Assembly: GCA_029990175.1 (NCBI GenBank)
Contig: JARKIP010000005.1
Coordinates: 32,745,501-32,809,500 of the forward strand
Direction of reading: 5' to 3'
From: Petunia secreta
Taxonomy: Eukaryota > Streptophyta > Magnoliopsida > Solanales > Solanaceae
Length of the DNA stretch: 64,000 nucleotides
Shown: positions 30,746 to 42,008 of the stretch, one piece after another
Numbering within the stretch: position 1 is the first letter of the stretch
How the letters are laid out: each line of letters begins with the position of its first letter
Position numbers and translations under genes: made by a program
Notes under the pieces: model-generated
The model's database searches: none
What the model was told of the DNA's origin: nothing
The model's input: the letters and a program-made list of their open reading frames with translations, nothing else

Positions 30746-33700
30746 ATGGCAAACGATGGAGATGATCCTATGAAAATCTTCATGGCCACCATTATGGCTA
30801 AATTGGAGGATATCTCATTGAGACTTGAAACCGTCGAGAGGAATCAAGTTGAGACGGGAGAGAGGAGGACCCCGAGCGTCCAAATTGAATCCGGAGAAGG
30901 AACGAGTCATAGCACTCCTATGACTCCCGGACACTTTGTTGAGCTAAACAAGAGGTATGAACAAAGCAAAGTTGAAGCTCTACGAGAGCGTGGGTTGGGC
31001 AATCCCCGACAAGAGGGCAATCCCCTCAACTTGGGCAATCCCCAAGTAAATGCTCCACTTAGAAGACCCGTGCGGAATGTCCCACCTCTTGAACAAATTA
31101 ATGAAGTTCAAGAAGAGGAGGAGTTCGGGTATGGTGATGAGGCCTATGGGTATGATGTTCCTTATCAACCTAGGAGGCAAATGCATTGGGGTCGAAACGT
31201 GGATAGGGGTAGAGGCCGAGGTCGAGGGCCACCCATGGGCTATGCTAGAGGGAATGCGAGGAGAGAGTATGTTGCTCATGATGACCATTACGGAGGCCAA
31301 CCGGAGCCTAACTATGGGGTACGTGACAACAACAACAACCTCAATAGCGTCAAGCTAAATCTTCCACCCTTCAAGGGAACTTGTGATCCGGAGGCATACA
31401 TGGAATGGGTACTACTCATGGAGAGGGTGTTTGACACAAATGAGATGTCCGAGGAGCGAAAGGGTACATATGCTATTTCTACCTTTGAGGCCTATGCTTC
31501 TACTTGGTGGGAGTGTATGAAAAGGTCTAGGAGAAGGATGAATTTGCATTTGAATGTGACTTGGGATGAGTTGAAAGGCCTTATGAACACCAAGTACATA
31601 ACTCCAAGGTATCGGATCGGCAAGAGCAACTCAAGAAGCTCTATGATCTAAAGCAAGGTGTCAAATCGGTGCATGAGTACTATGATGAGTTTGAGAAGAT
31701 CCGGATGGCATTGGATATGGATACCGAAGGTGAAGAAGAAGCCATGATCCGATTCAAGAATGGCTTGAGCTATGGTATAGCTTCTCAATTGAGGTTGCAT
31801 CATTTTCTCACACTTCAAGATATGTTTGAAGCCGCAATTGATGCCGAGGCTTGGCTCAAAAGAGAGAAGTTCAAAAATAACACTCCTACTACTACAAGCA
31901 AGCCAAAAGAGTGGAAGACTCCAAATGCCAACTTTCCAAGTGCAAGTGCTAGCAAAGAAGTGAAGAAGCCTTATGAGAAGACTACTCCACACTTGGAAGG
32001 TAACTCTAAAACTCGCTTGAGTAATCCTATTTCCACTTCTACTCAATGTTATAAGTGTAAGGGCTTTGGGCATATTGCTAAGGAATGCACCACGAAAAGA
32101 ACCATGGTTGTGGTTGGTGATTTGGTGTATGAGCAAGAGAGTGAACCCGAGGGAGAAGAGGGAGTAGAGGGTGATGAGGAAGGAGATGTTGGGGAGATTG
32201 TTGCCATGGAAGAGGAAGACGATGATGCCCGTGCCTTCCTTGTTGTGAGGAGGAGTCTAGGAGCCATGATAGTAGAGGATAGTGAAACCTTGCAAAGGGA
32301 AAATCTATTCCATGCTAGGTGCCGAGTCAAAGATGTTGTGTGCTCTATGATCATTGACTCCGGGAGTTGTACTAATGTTGTGAGTCAATCTCTTATATCC
32401 CAATTGAAATTGCCTACCGTGAAGCACCCCAAGCCGTATCGATTACAATGGCTTAGTGAGTGTGGGGAGTTAAAGGTAGTGGAGCAAGCAATGATCAAGT
32501 TCAAAATGGGTAGTTATGTGGATGAACACTTGTTCGACGTGGTGCCCATGCAAGCTTGCCACCTTCTCTTTGGAAGGCCTTGGCAATTTGATCGACAAGT
32601 GGTTCATGACGGTCGTGTCAATACTTACACGGTCAAACATGAAGGGAAGAGATATTTGCTTAAACCCCTAACTCCCAAGCAAGTGAGTGATGACTACAAA
32701 CTCATGAAGGAGTTGAAGGAAGCGGCTAAAGCCAAGTCACCCATTGTACTTGAACCCGAGGCAAACAATTTCATTGTTTTGCCAATGCATGATGAAAATG
32801 GGAGTCACTCCACTCCAATTGAGAGAGAAAAGATAGAGAGAAGTGAGGGAGTGACCGGTGACAATCCAAGAGAGGAAAAAGGAGAGGATTTGAGGAGTGA
32901 TGTGAGCGGATTGTCACCACAAACTACACTTGACCATGAGGTAAAATTGAGAGAGATGAGGGGTGAGGAAGGAAAAATTGAGAGTGAGAGCACCCATTGT
33001 TCTAACCCTTCTTTATCTTCTATCTCTTCTTGTGAAAGTTCTTGTGTAGGTACAATTGAAGACAAATCATTGGAGCCTCAATGTGAGCTTCATGAAGGAG
33101 GAGTTGCATATGACACTTCAAATCTTGTGAGTGATCAAGAAAGTACTACAAATGTAAGTGTTGCTTCACCTTTTCATGAGCCTACTAGCTACTTGTCTTG
33201 TAATGACTCAACACTAGTCGGTGTTTTTGATGCATCTAGTGAGTATACCACTAGTGAAGAGTCTAGTTGTCAACTTGAGTTTACATGTGAAACACTAGTT
33301 GGGAGGAGCACTATGCCACATCATGATGTGAGCTCATTGTTCATTGAACCCCTCCCTAGTGTAGATTTGATAGTTGACCATGATTGTGACCTTTGCTATG
33401 ACACACCGCCAACCTTTGACATAGGGAAAGATGAGGTAGTTGACCATTCCCTAATTGATATGCTTCTATTTGGTGGACCAATGTGTTGTGGTGAGGATGG
33501 TCTTGTCCTTGAGGAGTCCAAATTGCATGAATTGGACAAGGTTGTTCGTGATGACTCCTCAAGTGAACCTAGTCTTGAAAGCTCGTCTATGTTTTATCAT
33601 GATAGTGAGGTGCATGTTTTTACCAATCCCTTATTTGAAAGCCTTCTCACTAGTGGATGTGACTTGTATCGGACTAGGGTGGGTGGTCAAATGGAACCCC

Positions 33701-34614
33701 CATGGTGTGAAGGGTTTGACCCCTTAGGCAACCCATTGCTTGAAAATGTGGGTGAGGTAGATGGTTCTTTGAGTGACCCTACTATTGCTAGTTTGGGTTA
33801 TGATGAAGAAGAATCCATCATCAACACCTTCCTTGAGAGCTTGACTTTTGAGGAGGGTTGCCTCGTTGATGAAATGGGAGGGAAAGAGGAATCCCTTGGT
33901 GTGAGTAGGTACGCTCTAAAGAAGGGGAGTGGAGTGCTTGATCCTACTTGTAGGGTGGGCTATTTGACTCACTCCACTCCACATGTTGATCACACCTCGA
34001 GGATAGGTTGGTGTGTTGATCTTGAGCTTAAGGTTCAAGGGGATTTTGGTAGCTTGATCTTGCATTTCCCATCTCCCCAAGACCTCTTCGCTCATTATCT
34101 TGTTGAGTGCATGTTGATCTTTAACCAAGTGCTTATGGTTCTCTTTGGAGACTTGATATTCATGATTGTTATTGACGCTTGGTTATATCACAAGAGTGTG
34201 TTTTCCACAGTTCTTGCACTAACCTACTTTCAAAGTGGGACGTTTGCTTGTTTTTGCTTGTCGTTGCTTGTAGGTTCTAAGCTCCATGCTAAGGCGGGGA
34301 AGATCTTGGAAGAAGCCTATGCCAAAGTGACGATCAAGAAGGACAAAGGAGGAGATTCTTGGCCACCCCGAAGAGTTGATAGAGCCATGAGAGACCAAGC
34401 CTTGATTTCGAGGACGAAATCTTCTCAAGAAGGGGAGGATGATAAGACCCAAATCGAGCAACCATCCAAAGGCACCATCCAAGGCCAAGGAAGAGCACTT
34501 CAAGGTCATGCATTGGGACGCCATGGAAAGAAGAGCATCCGAGACACAATTCGAAGTGTTTCAAGAAGCTTCAGGAAGAGGCGGACCGCCTACGGATTGA
34601 GGCGGACCGCCTAA
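30746..34614 (+). pseudogene. Element J gag-protease-accessory ORF, broken by 5-bp duplication
   Basis: It starts at ATG 30746 (MANDGDDPMKIF). RGRGRGRGPP and STWWECMKRSRRR mark gag. At about 31614-31623 the sequence ATCGG is doubled (B has it once), which shifts the frame and gives a stop at 31649-31651. In the next frame the gag core resumes (EYYDEFEKIRMALDM), then knuckle CYKCKGFGHIAKEC near 32048-32089, acidic linker, and protease with IIDSGS. After KELKEAAKAKS the accessory module follows with CDLCYDTPPTFDIG, GGPMCCGED, a hydrophobic stretch with IDAWLYHKSVFS and KILEEAYAKV, ending inside the 3' LTR at 34614. There is no RT or integrase. The frame is otherwise intact. Confidence 0.87.
34404..34439 (+). 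other. Element J hairpin and polypurine tract
   Basis: GATTTCG-AGGA-CGAAATC is at 34404-34421 and AAGAAGGGGAGGA at 34427-34439, abutting the LTR. Confidence 0.9.
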
Positions 34615-35179
34615 GGATTGCTTGCTCTCTGGATTCCAAGAGGCGGACCAAGGAGGCGGAGCGCCTCAGTGTGTGGGGCGGACCGCCTAAGGCATGGAGG
34701 CGGGCGCCTCCCCCTGTGCGAGTTTGACCGGGTTTTGACTTTAAGTCGCTATGTAATTCCTAGTATGCCCTACGTGGCTTATGACTTTAGAACCTATTTT
34801 AAGGGTATTTTAGGCCTTTCCTTATGTCTTGAATGAGGCCTATAAATACTCCATAGCTTAGCATTATTCCTTAGTTTTAGCTATTATGATGAATGATTGA
34901 TTGTCAATGACAATGTTCAAGAGTGGATTCTCTTTGAATGAAAACCCTTTGAGACGGTTTGAGTTTACTAGTGGATTCTAGTTGAACCCCAAACCACCCC
35001 CGATCATTCTATTTGCGAGCCCCAGGTGCGGCTCGAGGGTAGTTGCATAGCGTAGGTGTTCTTGTCCTTCTCTCGGGGTGTAACGGAACAAGTTCTCCGT
35101 TGCTACTTGAGATTAGAGATCGAGTTACGTCTCGTTCCTCTTTATCTTTATTTCCGCGTTTCGTTTTTGATTCTTATCA
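34440..35179 (+). repeat. Element J 3' LTR
   Basis: 740 bp, identical by eye to the 5' LTR. TATA (tataaata) is at 34841-34848. It is followed by the right TSD copy ATTAC at 35180-35184. Confidence 0.95.
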
Positions 35180-35500
35180 ATTACTCCATTGAACAAGCCA
35201 AAGGATTGGAAGTCTCCTACAACTAATGCAAAATTCCCAAGTGCAAGTGCTAGCAAGGAAGTGAAAAAGCCATTTGAAAGGTCAACACAACCCGTGGGAG
35301 GTAATTCTAGAACTCAATTGAGTAATCCAATCTCTTCTTCTACTCAATGCTTTAAGTGTAAGGGTTATGGTCATCTCTCTAAAGATTGCCCTACCCGAAA
35401 AACTATGGTTCTTGTTGGTGACTTGGTCTATGAGCAAGATAGTGAGCCCGAGGAGGGGGAAGAAGAGGGAGTAGAGGGTGAGGAGGAAGGAGATGATGGG
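35180..35500 (+). pseudogene. gag: Element I gag, zinc-knuckle part
   Basis: This continues I's gag after J: NKPKDWKSPTTNAKFPSAS, then knuckle CFKCKGYGHLSKDC near 35350-35391, then an acidic linker (EEGEEEGVEGEEEGDDG). At 35498-35500 the bases GGG are shared with the E-type LTR fragment that follows. By comparison with J about 20 codons are missing before the next I piece at 50054. Confidence 0.87.
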
Positions 35501-36007
35501 CCGCCTACTCTGCAGTGGAGGAAAGTGGGCGGACCGCCTACTCCCACTGGGCGGGGCGCCTAGTTGCTGAGCTTTTGGACGGGAGTTGATGTGTAATTCC
35601 TATTTTGGCCCTATGAGGCTTGTATTGTTTAAACCCACTTTAGGGGTGTTTTAGTCATTTTACTTAGGTGGTGTGGAAAACTATAAAAGCCACACTTAGT
35701 CTCCATTTCATTGGTCTTGACATTGAATAGAAAGAAGAGAGAATAAAGAGAAGGCCGAGCCTTTCTTTGTTGAAGCCCGAGGCTTCGTTTATGACTCGAC
35801 TTGGAACCTATGGGGATCGACATCTAGTTAGATTCCATTGTAAGGTTCAAGTTTCCCTTCTCCCTTTTGAATTCAATTAATGTGAATGAATTGAATTCGT
35901 TTCTTTCTTCTAATTTCTTGCCTTCCTAGTCTCGATTTCTTGTTATCTTTTATCGCTTCCGCATTGTTTGTATCGTGTTTAGCTTCCGCGTATTTTGCCC
36001 TGCATCA
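35498..36007 (+). repeat. Truncated E-type LTR fragment
   Basis: It matches positions 17221-17733 of the E 5' LTR, with small indels, and ends GCCCTGCATCA. The first 289 bases of the LTR are missing. To its left is I's gag, to its right K's 5' LTR. It is most simply the 3' LTR of an E-type element inserted into K's 5' LTR, with the rest of that element, the start of K's LTR and about 60 bp of I lost in one deletion. Confidence 0.85.
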
Positions 36008-36655
36008 GCGCCCCGCCTAGGGAGCTCACTGCCTAAGGCCCAGAAAAGCACCAGGCGCCCCACCTGGCCAGGCGCCCAGCCTAGCTGAAGGCCAAGCCTG
36101 GCGCCCAGCCTAGCTTCAGGCGCCCCGCCTAGCTGAAGGCCAAGCCAGGCGCCCCGCCTAGCTCCAGGCGCCCAGCCTAGCTTCAGCATGTTCCAGGCGC
36201 CCCTCCCAGCTCCAGGCGCCCATCCTAGCTGCTGAACTTATGCTTCTTTTACTATTTTGCCCTACGTGGCTTATTTGATGAACCTTATTAGTAAGGGTAA
36301 TTAAGTCTTTGTGTAAGCTTGGGAAACACTATAAATATCCAAGCCTAGCTTATTTTACACTTAGCTTATTATTGATGATTGATGAATGATGAACATGAGC
36401 AAGGCTCTTGATTATTGAATGAAACCTTTTGTTTTGGGACTTGTAGTTCTTCTAGCGGATCTAGATGAATACTTTTCCTCTCCGACCATTCTACTTGCGT
36501 GCTCGCGTTAGCTCGAGGGTAGTTGCATAGCGTAGGTGTTCTTGTCCTTCTCTCGGGGTGTAACGGAACAAGTTCTCCGTTGCTACTTGGGATTAGAGAT
36601 CGAGTTACGTCTCGTTCTTATCTTTTACTTTTTCCGCGTTTGATTTTCTACATCA
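36008..36655 (+). repeat. Element K 5' LTR, start missing
   Basis: These 648 bp end in TCTACATCA and match the later part of K's 3' LTR (from about 41798). They hold AGGCGCCCCGCCT-type palindromes and a TATA box (tataaata, near 36330). The first part was separated by the E-type insertion and then deleted. Confidence 0.88.
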
Positions 36656-37905
36656 TTTGGTATCAGAGCAAGGCTCGGGTTTTGTTTCTACAAACCCCCG
36701 ACCCTTGATTTTTCGTGCCTAGTATCTTCTTTTAGTTTTCTTGTTGTTGAAGTTATTAGAAAGGAGAAAATTACAAAAAAAAAATTGAAAAATTGAAAAA
36801 TACAAAAATTTGGTGTAACTTGTTGATTTGGATGATTTGTGATATGGGTGTTATGGATTCTTGATCGTGATTGAATTCTCGTTACTTGGATACCAAAATT
36901 GTTTGGATTGGTGGAGTTTGAAAATTTGAAACCCCAAAACCCCTTAAACCCTTGAAGAACTTGTTCTTGATGAAATTTGGCTTGATTCTTGGGTTGGATT
37001 GATGTTTGATTGGAAACTTGTTATTGGGGATTGATCTTCATTGAAAAACAAACGATTCGGTACCAATTTTGTGGGATTTGAACATGTATAACACCTTCTT
37101 TGATGAATCACAATCCATTTTGAAAACCCTTTGTTAAACCCTTGTGTTCTTGAGTTCTTGAGATTGAACCTTGATTTGATTGATTGTTTGATTGAAAATT
37201 TGATTGGGTTTTGTTAAGGAAGATCAAGAACAACTTTGGGTATCTTTGGATTGTGAAAACAAGTTGAAAACATCGGATTTGAGGCTTGAAAATCGACTTG
37301 AAACGAGTTTGGAACGAGTTGGAAAAGGCTTCAGGCCAGGCGCCCCGCCTAAGCCAGGCGCCCCGCCTGACTTGGCTACTGCCTAAGTCTCAGGCGCCCC
37401 GCCTAGATCCAGGCGCCCCGCCTGGAACACTGCACAGTCTAGGCGCCCCTCCTGAGTTTCAGGCGCCCCTCCTGGGTGCTGAACGTATTGTTTCGGGTAG
37501 ATTTTCGTAGGTATTTCCCTTTGTTTGATAACATAACATCTAGTTAGTACTAATTTGAGTAACTGATCTACTTGAATAGTGCTAACCCTTTGATTGCTCT
37601 TAAGTGAATCGTGCCTAGCAAGGAGAGTAGACTTCTAAGGAAAAGCGTAGAATCTTTTAACTCAAGTCCTTCACTTCAAAGTGCCTAGCGTTCATTGAGT
37701 CCCATTAACTCCACTCACCCCGGAGTGTGCGTGACTCGTGAATAGTTTAGTTGAGTTGAGGAGTTGCTAATCATCTACGTGAAGCTTTGGAACTACAAGT
37801 TGAGTGAAATATCCACCGCCACCCAAAAGAGTGATCCGAGTGAACACAAGTGAGGGAGCGAGTGAGGTGTTTTAACTAACTCTTGTTTCTTTCTTTGTAG
37901 GTACA
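36656..37905 (+). other. Element K 5' leader
   Basis: The primer-binding site TGGTATCAGAGC is at 36658-36669. Palindromes (aggcgccccgcct) lie at about 37335-37470, the same type as K's U3. The conserved block is at about 37530-37720. A splice-acceptor-like aactaac, pyrimidine run and TAG end at 37900, followed by GTACA and ATG at 37906. Confidence 0.87.
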
Positions 37906-40900
37906 ATGGCCAACGAAGGTCAAGATTTCATTAAGGAGGCCTTGGCTAATCTTCTTGCCAAGATGGACCTCATGAACCAAAGGATTGACTCTCTTGAAAA
38001 GGGAGCCTCGAGTACTCAAGGTGAACATGGGACCCCGAGTGTCCCAATTGAAAAGGGGACCCCGAGTGTCCAAATTGAGACCGGTGAAGGCTCAAGTAGC
38101 CCTACCTTTACCCCGGAGCAAGTTGTTGAATTGCTCAATCAACAACGGGTAAAGGAGGATCGAGAGAGACTTGAACGAACGGGCATTCCCCGTATCTTGG
38201 ATAATCCCCCAAGAAACGTTCCACTACCAAGACCCGTCCGAAATGTGCAACCTCTTGAGCAAGTTGTTGAGGCTCAAGAAGGGGAGGAAGTTGATTATGA
38301 TGACAATGTGTATGGGTATGATGATCACTTTCAACCAAGGCGAGCTATGAATTAGGGTCGAAATGTGGATCGGGGTAGAGGCCGAGGTCGAGGGCCACCC
38401 TTAGGATATGGAGGGAGGAATGCTAGAAGGGACTATGTTGCTTATGATGATCACTATGGGGGCCAACCGGAGCCATTCCAAGGGGGTCGTGACAACAACA
38501 ACAATCTTAATAGTGTGAAGCTCACTATTCCTTCTTTCAAAGGAAGTAGTGACCCGGTGGAGTACATTGGTTGGAAATTGGCTATGGAGCGTATCTTTGA
38601 CACCAATGATATGGCCGATGTGAAGAAGACCAAGTATGCAATATCCTCCTTTGAATCTTTTGCTTCTACTTGGTGGGAGTCGGTGAAGAGGAATAGAAGG
38701 AGGACGGGTATGGCTATTAATCTTACTTGGGAAGAGTTGATCCGTGTGATGGATGAGAAGTATTTGACCAACCAATACCGGGTTGAAAAACAAAGGCGTC
38801 TATATGATTTGAAGCAAGGGTACAAATCGGTTGGTGAATATTTCAATGAATTTGAGCAAATCCGAATGATCCTTGACTTGGATGATGAAGACAATGAGAC
38901 GGCCATGATCCGTTTCAAAGGGGGCTTGAACCGAGACATAGCTTCACAATTGAAGTTCCACAAATATGATGATCATTACAAGCTATGTGAAGATGCGGTT
39001 GAGGCCGAGAAATGGCTCAAGGAGGAGAAATCCCTTCGCTACAAGAGTAGCACTCCTACTTCAACAAGCAAACCAAAGGATTGGAAGCCTCCTACAACAA
39101 ATGCAAGGTTCCCAAGTGCAGGTGGGACAAGTGGTGCAAATGCTACCAAGGATGTGAAAAAGCCGTATGAGAAGAACACACCTAATGTGGGAGGTAACTC
39201 TAAAACTCAACTACATGCTCCTACTTCTTCAATACAATGCCACAAGTGCAAGGGCTATGGTCACTTTGCTAGGGAATGTCCTACAAAGAGGACCATGATT
39301 GTTGTTGGTAATGATGCATATGAGAAAGAGAGTGAATCGGAAGATGAGGGAGTAGATGGAGTAGAGGGAGATGAGGGAGTAGAGGAGAATGATTTGCTTG
39401 ATGACACGGTGGAGGAGGAGGATCCTCATACTTTCTTGGTTGTGAGAAGGAGCCTAGGGGCCATGATTGTGGAAGATAGTGAAACCTTGCAAAGGGAAAA
39501 TCTTTTCCATGCTAGGTGCCGGGTCAAAGATGTTGTTTGCTCTATGATAATTGATTCCGGAAGTTGTGCAAATGTAGTGAGTCAATCACTAGTGGCTCAA
39601 TTGAAGTTAACTACCATGAAACATCCTAAACCTTACCAGTTACAATGGCTTAGTGAATGTGGAGAGCTTAAGGTGATGAAACAAGCCATGATCAAGTTTA
39701 GAATGGGTAGTTATGTTGATGAACACTTGTTCGACGTTGTGCCCATGCAAGCTTGCCACCTTCTCTTGGGAAGGCCTTGGCAATTTGACCGACAAGTGGT
39801 TCACAATGGACGTGTCAACACTTACACGCTCCAACATGAAGGAAGGAAATTTGTGTTGAAACCCCTAACTCCCAAACAAGTGAGTGATGACTACAAGCGG
39901 ATGAGGGAGTTGAGGGAAGCGGCTAAAGCCAAATCACCCATTGTGCTTGAACCCGAGGCAAACAATCTTGTTGTCTTGCCAAAGAATGATCAAAGTGAGA
40001 GTCACTCCACTTCAAATGAGAGAGAAAAGATAGAGAGAAGTGAGGGAGTGACCGGTGACAATCCAAGAGAGGAAAAAGGAGAGGATTTGATGAGTGATGT
40101 GAGTGGATTGTCACCACCAACTACCCTTGACCATGAGGTAAAATTGAGAGAGGAGAGAGGTGAGGAAAGAAAAATTGAGAGTGAGAGCACCCATTGTTCT
40201 AACCCTTCTTTATCTTCTATCTCTCCTTGTGAAAGTTCTTGTGTAGGTACATTTGAAGAGAAGCCATTGAAGCCTCAATGTGAGCCTCATGAAGAAGGAG
40301 TTGCACATGACATTTCAAGTCTTGCGAGTGACCAAGGAAGTATCACAAATGTAAGTATTGCTTCACCTTTTCATGAACTTGCTAACTACTTGTCTTGTGA
40401 TGACTCAACACTAGTTGGTGGTTTTGATGCACCTAGTAAGTATACCACTAGTGTAGAGTCTAGTTGTCAACTTGTATGTGCTTGTGAAACACTAGTTGGA
40501 AGGGATGCTATGCCACATCATGATGTGAGCTCATTGTTCATTGAACCCTTCCCTAGTGTAGATTTGGTAGTTGACCATGATTGTGACCTTTGCTATGACA
40601 CACCGCCAACCTTTGACATAGGGAAAGATGAGGTAGTTGACCATTCCCTAATTGATATGCTTCTATTTGGTGGACCAATGTGTTGTGGTGAGGATGGTCT
40701 TGTCCTTGAGGAGTCCAAATTGCATGAATTGGACAAGGTTGTCTATGATGACTCCTCAAGTGAACCTAGTCTCGATAATTTGTCTATGCTTAATCATGAT
40801 ATTGAGATGCATGCTTTTACATTTCCATTGTGTGACGATAATCTCATTTGTGGTAGCGACTCGTATCGGGCTAGGGTGGGTGGTCAAATGGAACCCCCAT

Positions 40901-41466
40901 GGTGTGAAGGATTTGATTCCTTAGGCAACCACCTGTTTGAGAATTTGAGTGAGGTAGATGGTTCTTTGAGTGACCCCACTATTGCTTGTGTGGGTTATGA
41001 TGAAGAAGAGGCCATTATCAATGCCTTTCTTGATAGTTTGTCTTTTGAGAAGGGTTGCTTAAGTGATGAAATGGAAGGTGAAAAGGAATCCCTTGGTGTG
41101 AGTAAGTATGCTCTAAAGAAGGGGAGTGGAGTGCTTGATGTTACTTGCATGTTGGGTTATTTGACTCACTCCACTCTACATGTTAATCACACTTTGAGGA
41201 GGGATTGGTTTGTTGATCTTGAGCTTAAGGTTCAAGGGGATCTTGATAGCTTGATCTTGCATTTTTCATATCCCCATGGCTTATTTGATCACTATTGTGT
41301 TAGGTGCATGATGATCTTTAACCAAGTACTTATTGTTCTCTTTGGAGACTTGATATTTGTGCTTCTCATTGATGCTTGGTTATATCACAAGAGTGTGTTT
41401 TCCACACTTCTTGCACTAACCTACTTTCAAAGTAGGAATTCTTGTGTTGCTTGTCGTTGCTTGTAG
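37906..41466 (+). pseudogene. Element K gag-protease-accessory ORF with one nonsense codon
   Basis: It starts at ATG 37906 (MANEGQDFIKEALANLLAK). A TAG at 38353-38355 replaces a Trp codon found in relatives (MNWGRNVDRG); the frame is otherwise open to 41466. Gag core has STWWESVKRNRRR and KSVGEYFNEFEQI, then knuckle CHKCKGYGHFAREC (39238-39279), acidic linker, protease IIDSGS near 39550, then after KELREAAKAKS-like sequence the accessory module: CDLCYDTPPTFDIG, GGPMCCGED, a hydrophobic stretch with IDAWLYHKSVFS. The stop at 41464-41466 is earlier than in B; the homologous tail (REILEETYVKV, KTKSLQEGEDD) lies in another frame to 41828. Gag to protease closely follows A, the module follows H, so K is mosaic. 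Confidence 0.87.
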
Positions 41467-41593
41467 GTTCTAAGCTCCATGTTAAGGCAAGGGAGATCTT
41501 GGAAGAGACCTATGTCAAGGTGACGATCAAGAGTTACAAAGGAGGAGAGCATTGGGCACCCCTAAAAGATGATGCCATGAACATGAATGCATT

Positions 41594-41629
41594 GATTTCG
41601 AAGACGAAATCTCTTCAAGAAGGGGAGGA
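41594..41629 (+). other. Element K hairpin and polypurine tract
   Basis: GATTTCG-AAGA-CGAAATC is at 41594-41611 (one loop base differs, stem kept) and AAGAAGGGGAGGA at 41617-41629. Confidence 0.9.
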
Positions 41630-42008
41630 TGATGCAGGGCAAATCGTGCCAAGACACTTTCCAACATGTGCCAAGCTTGGAAGATACAAGGACTTGAAGT
41701 CAAGGGCTTTGGAAGTGTTCCGGATGGTTTCAACATTAGGCTCCACGCCTAAAGAGGAGGAAGGAGGCCCAGCACAGCTAGGCGCCCCGCCTAGCCCAGG
41801 CGCCCCGCCTAGGGAGCTCACTGCCTAAGGCCCAGAAAAGCACCAGGCGCCCCACCTGGCCAGGCGCCCAGCCTAGCTGAAGGCCAAGCCAGGCGCCCAG
41901 CCTAGCTTCAGGCGCCCCGCCTAGCTGAAGGCCAAGCCAGGCGCCCCGCCTAGCTCCAGGCGCCCAGCCTAGCTTCAGCATGTTCCAGGCGCCCCTCCCA
42001 GCTCCAGG
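41630..42008 (+). repeat. Element K 3' LTR, first part
   Basis: It starts TGATGCAGGGCAAATCG. AGGCGCCCCGCCT-type palindromes fill 41778-42008. It is broken by L at 42009; the last five bases CCAGG are the target copy. Confidence 0.92.
42004..42008. repeat. Target-site duplication CCAGG of element L (left copy)
   Basis: CCAGG precedes L and recurs at 49612-49616 directly after it. Confidence 0.95.

Larger units (their letters stand above)
28747..35179 (+). mobile_element. Element J: complete recent non-autonomous element of the B family
   Basis: The 6433-bp element has 740-bp LTRs that I find identical by eye and TSD ATTAC. It encodes gag, protease and the accessory module, broken by one small duplication. 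LTRs and leader are close to those of B; the protease segment instead resembles A and K. Identical LTRs mean very recent insertion. Confidence 0.95.

Noticed and set aside
33900..34260. Accessory module as a classical env gene
   Set aside because: It has hydrophobic segments, but it is in frame with gag-protease, occupies the RT-integrase position, and shows no signal peptide or fusion-type cleavage site; I leave the function open.
16932..36007. E (16932) and the E-type LTR fragment (35498-36007) as the two LTRs of one element
   Set aside because: After the fragment comes K's LTR, not element D's integrase sequence that should follow E, so they are separate insertions.
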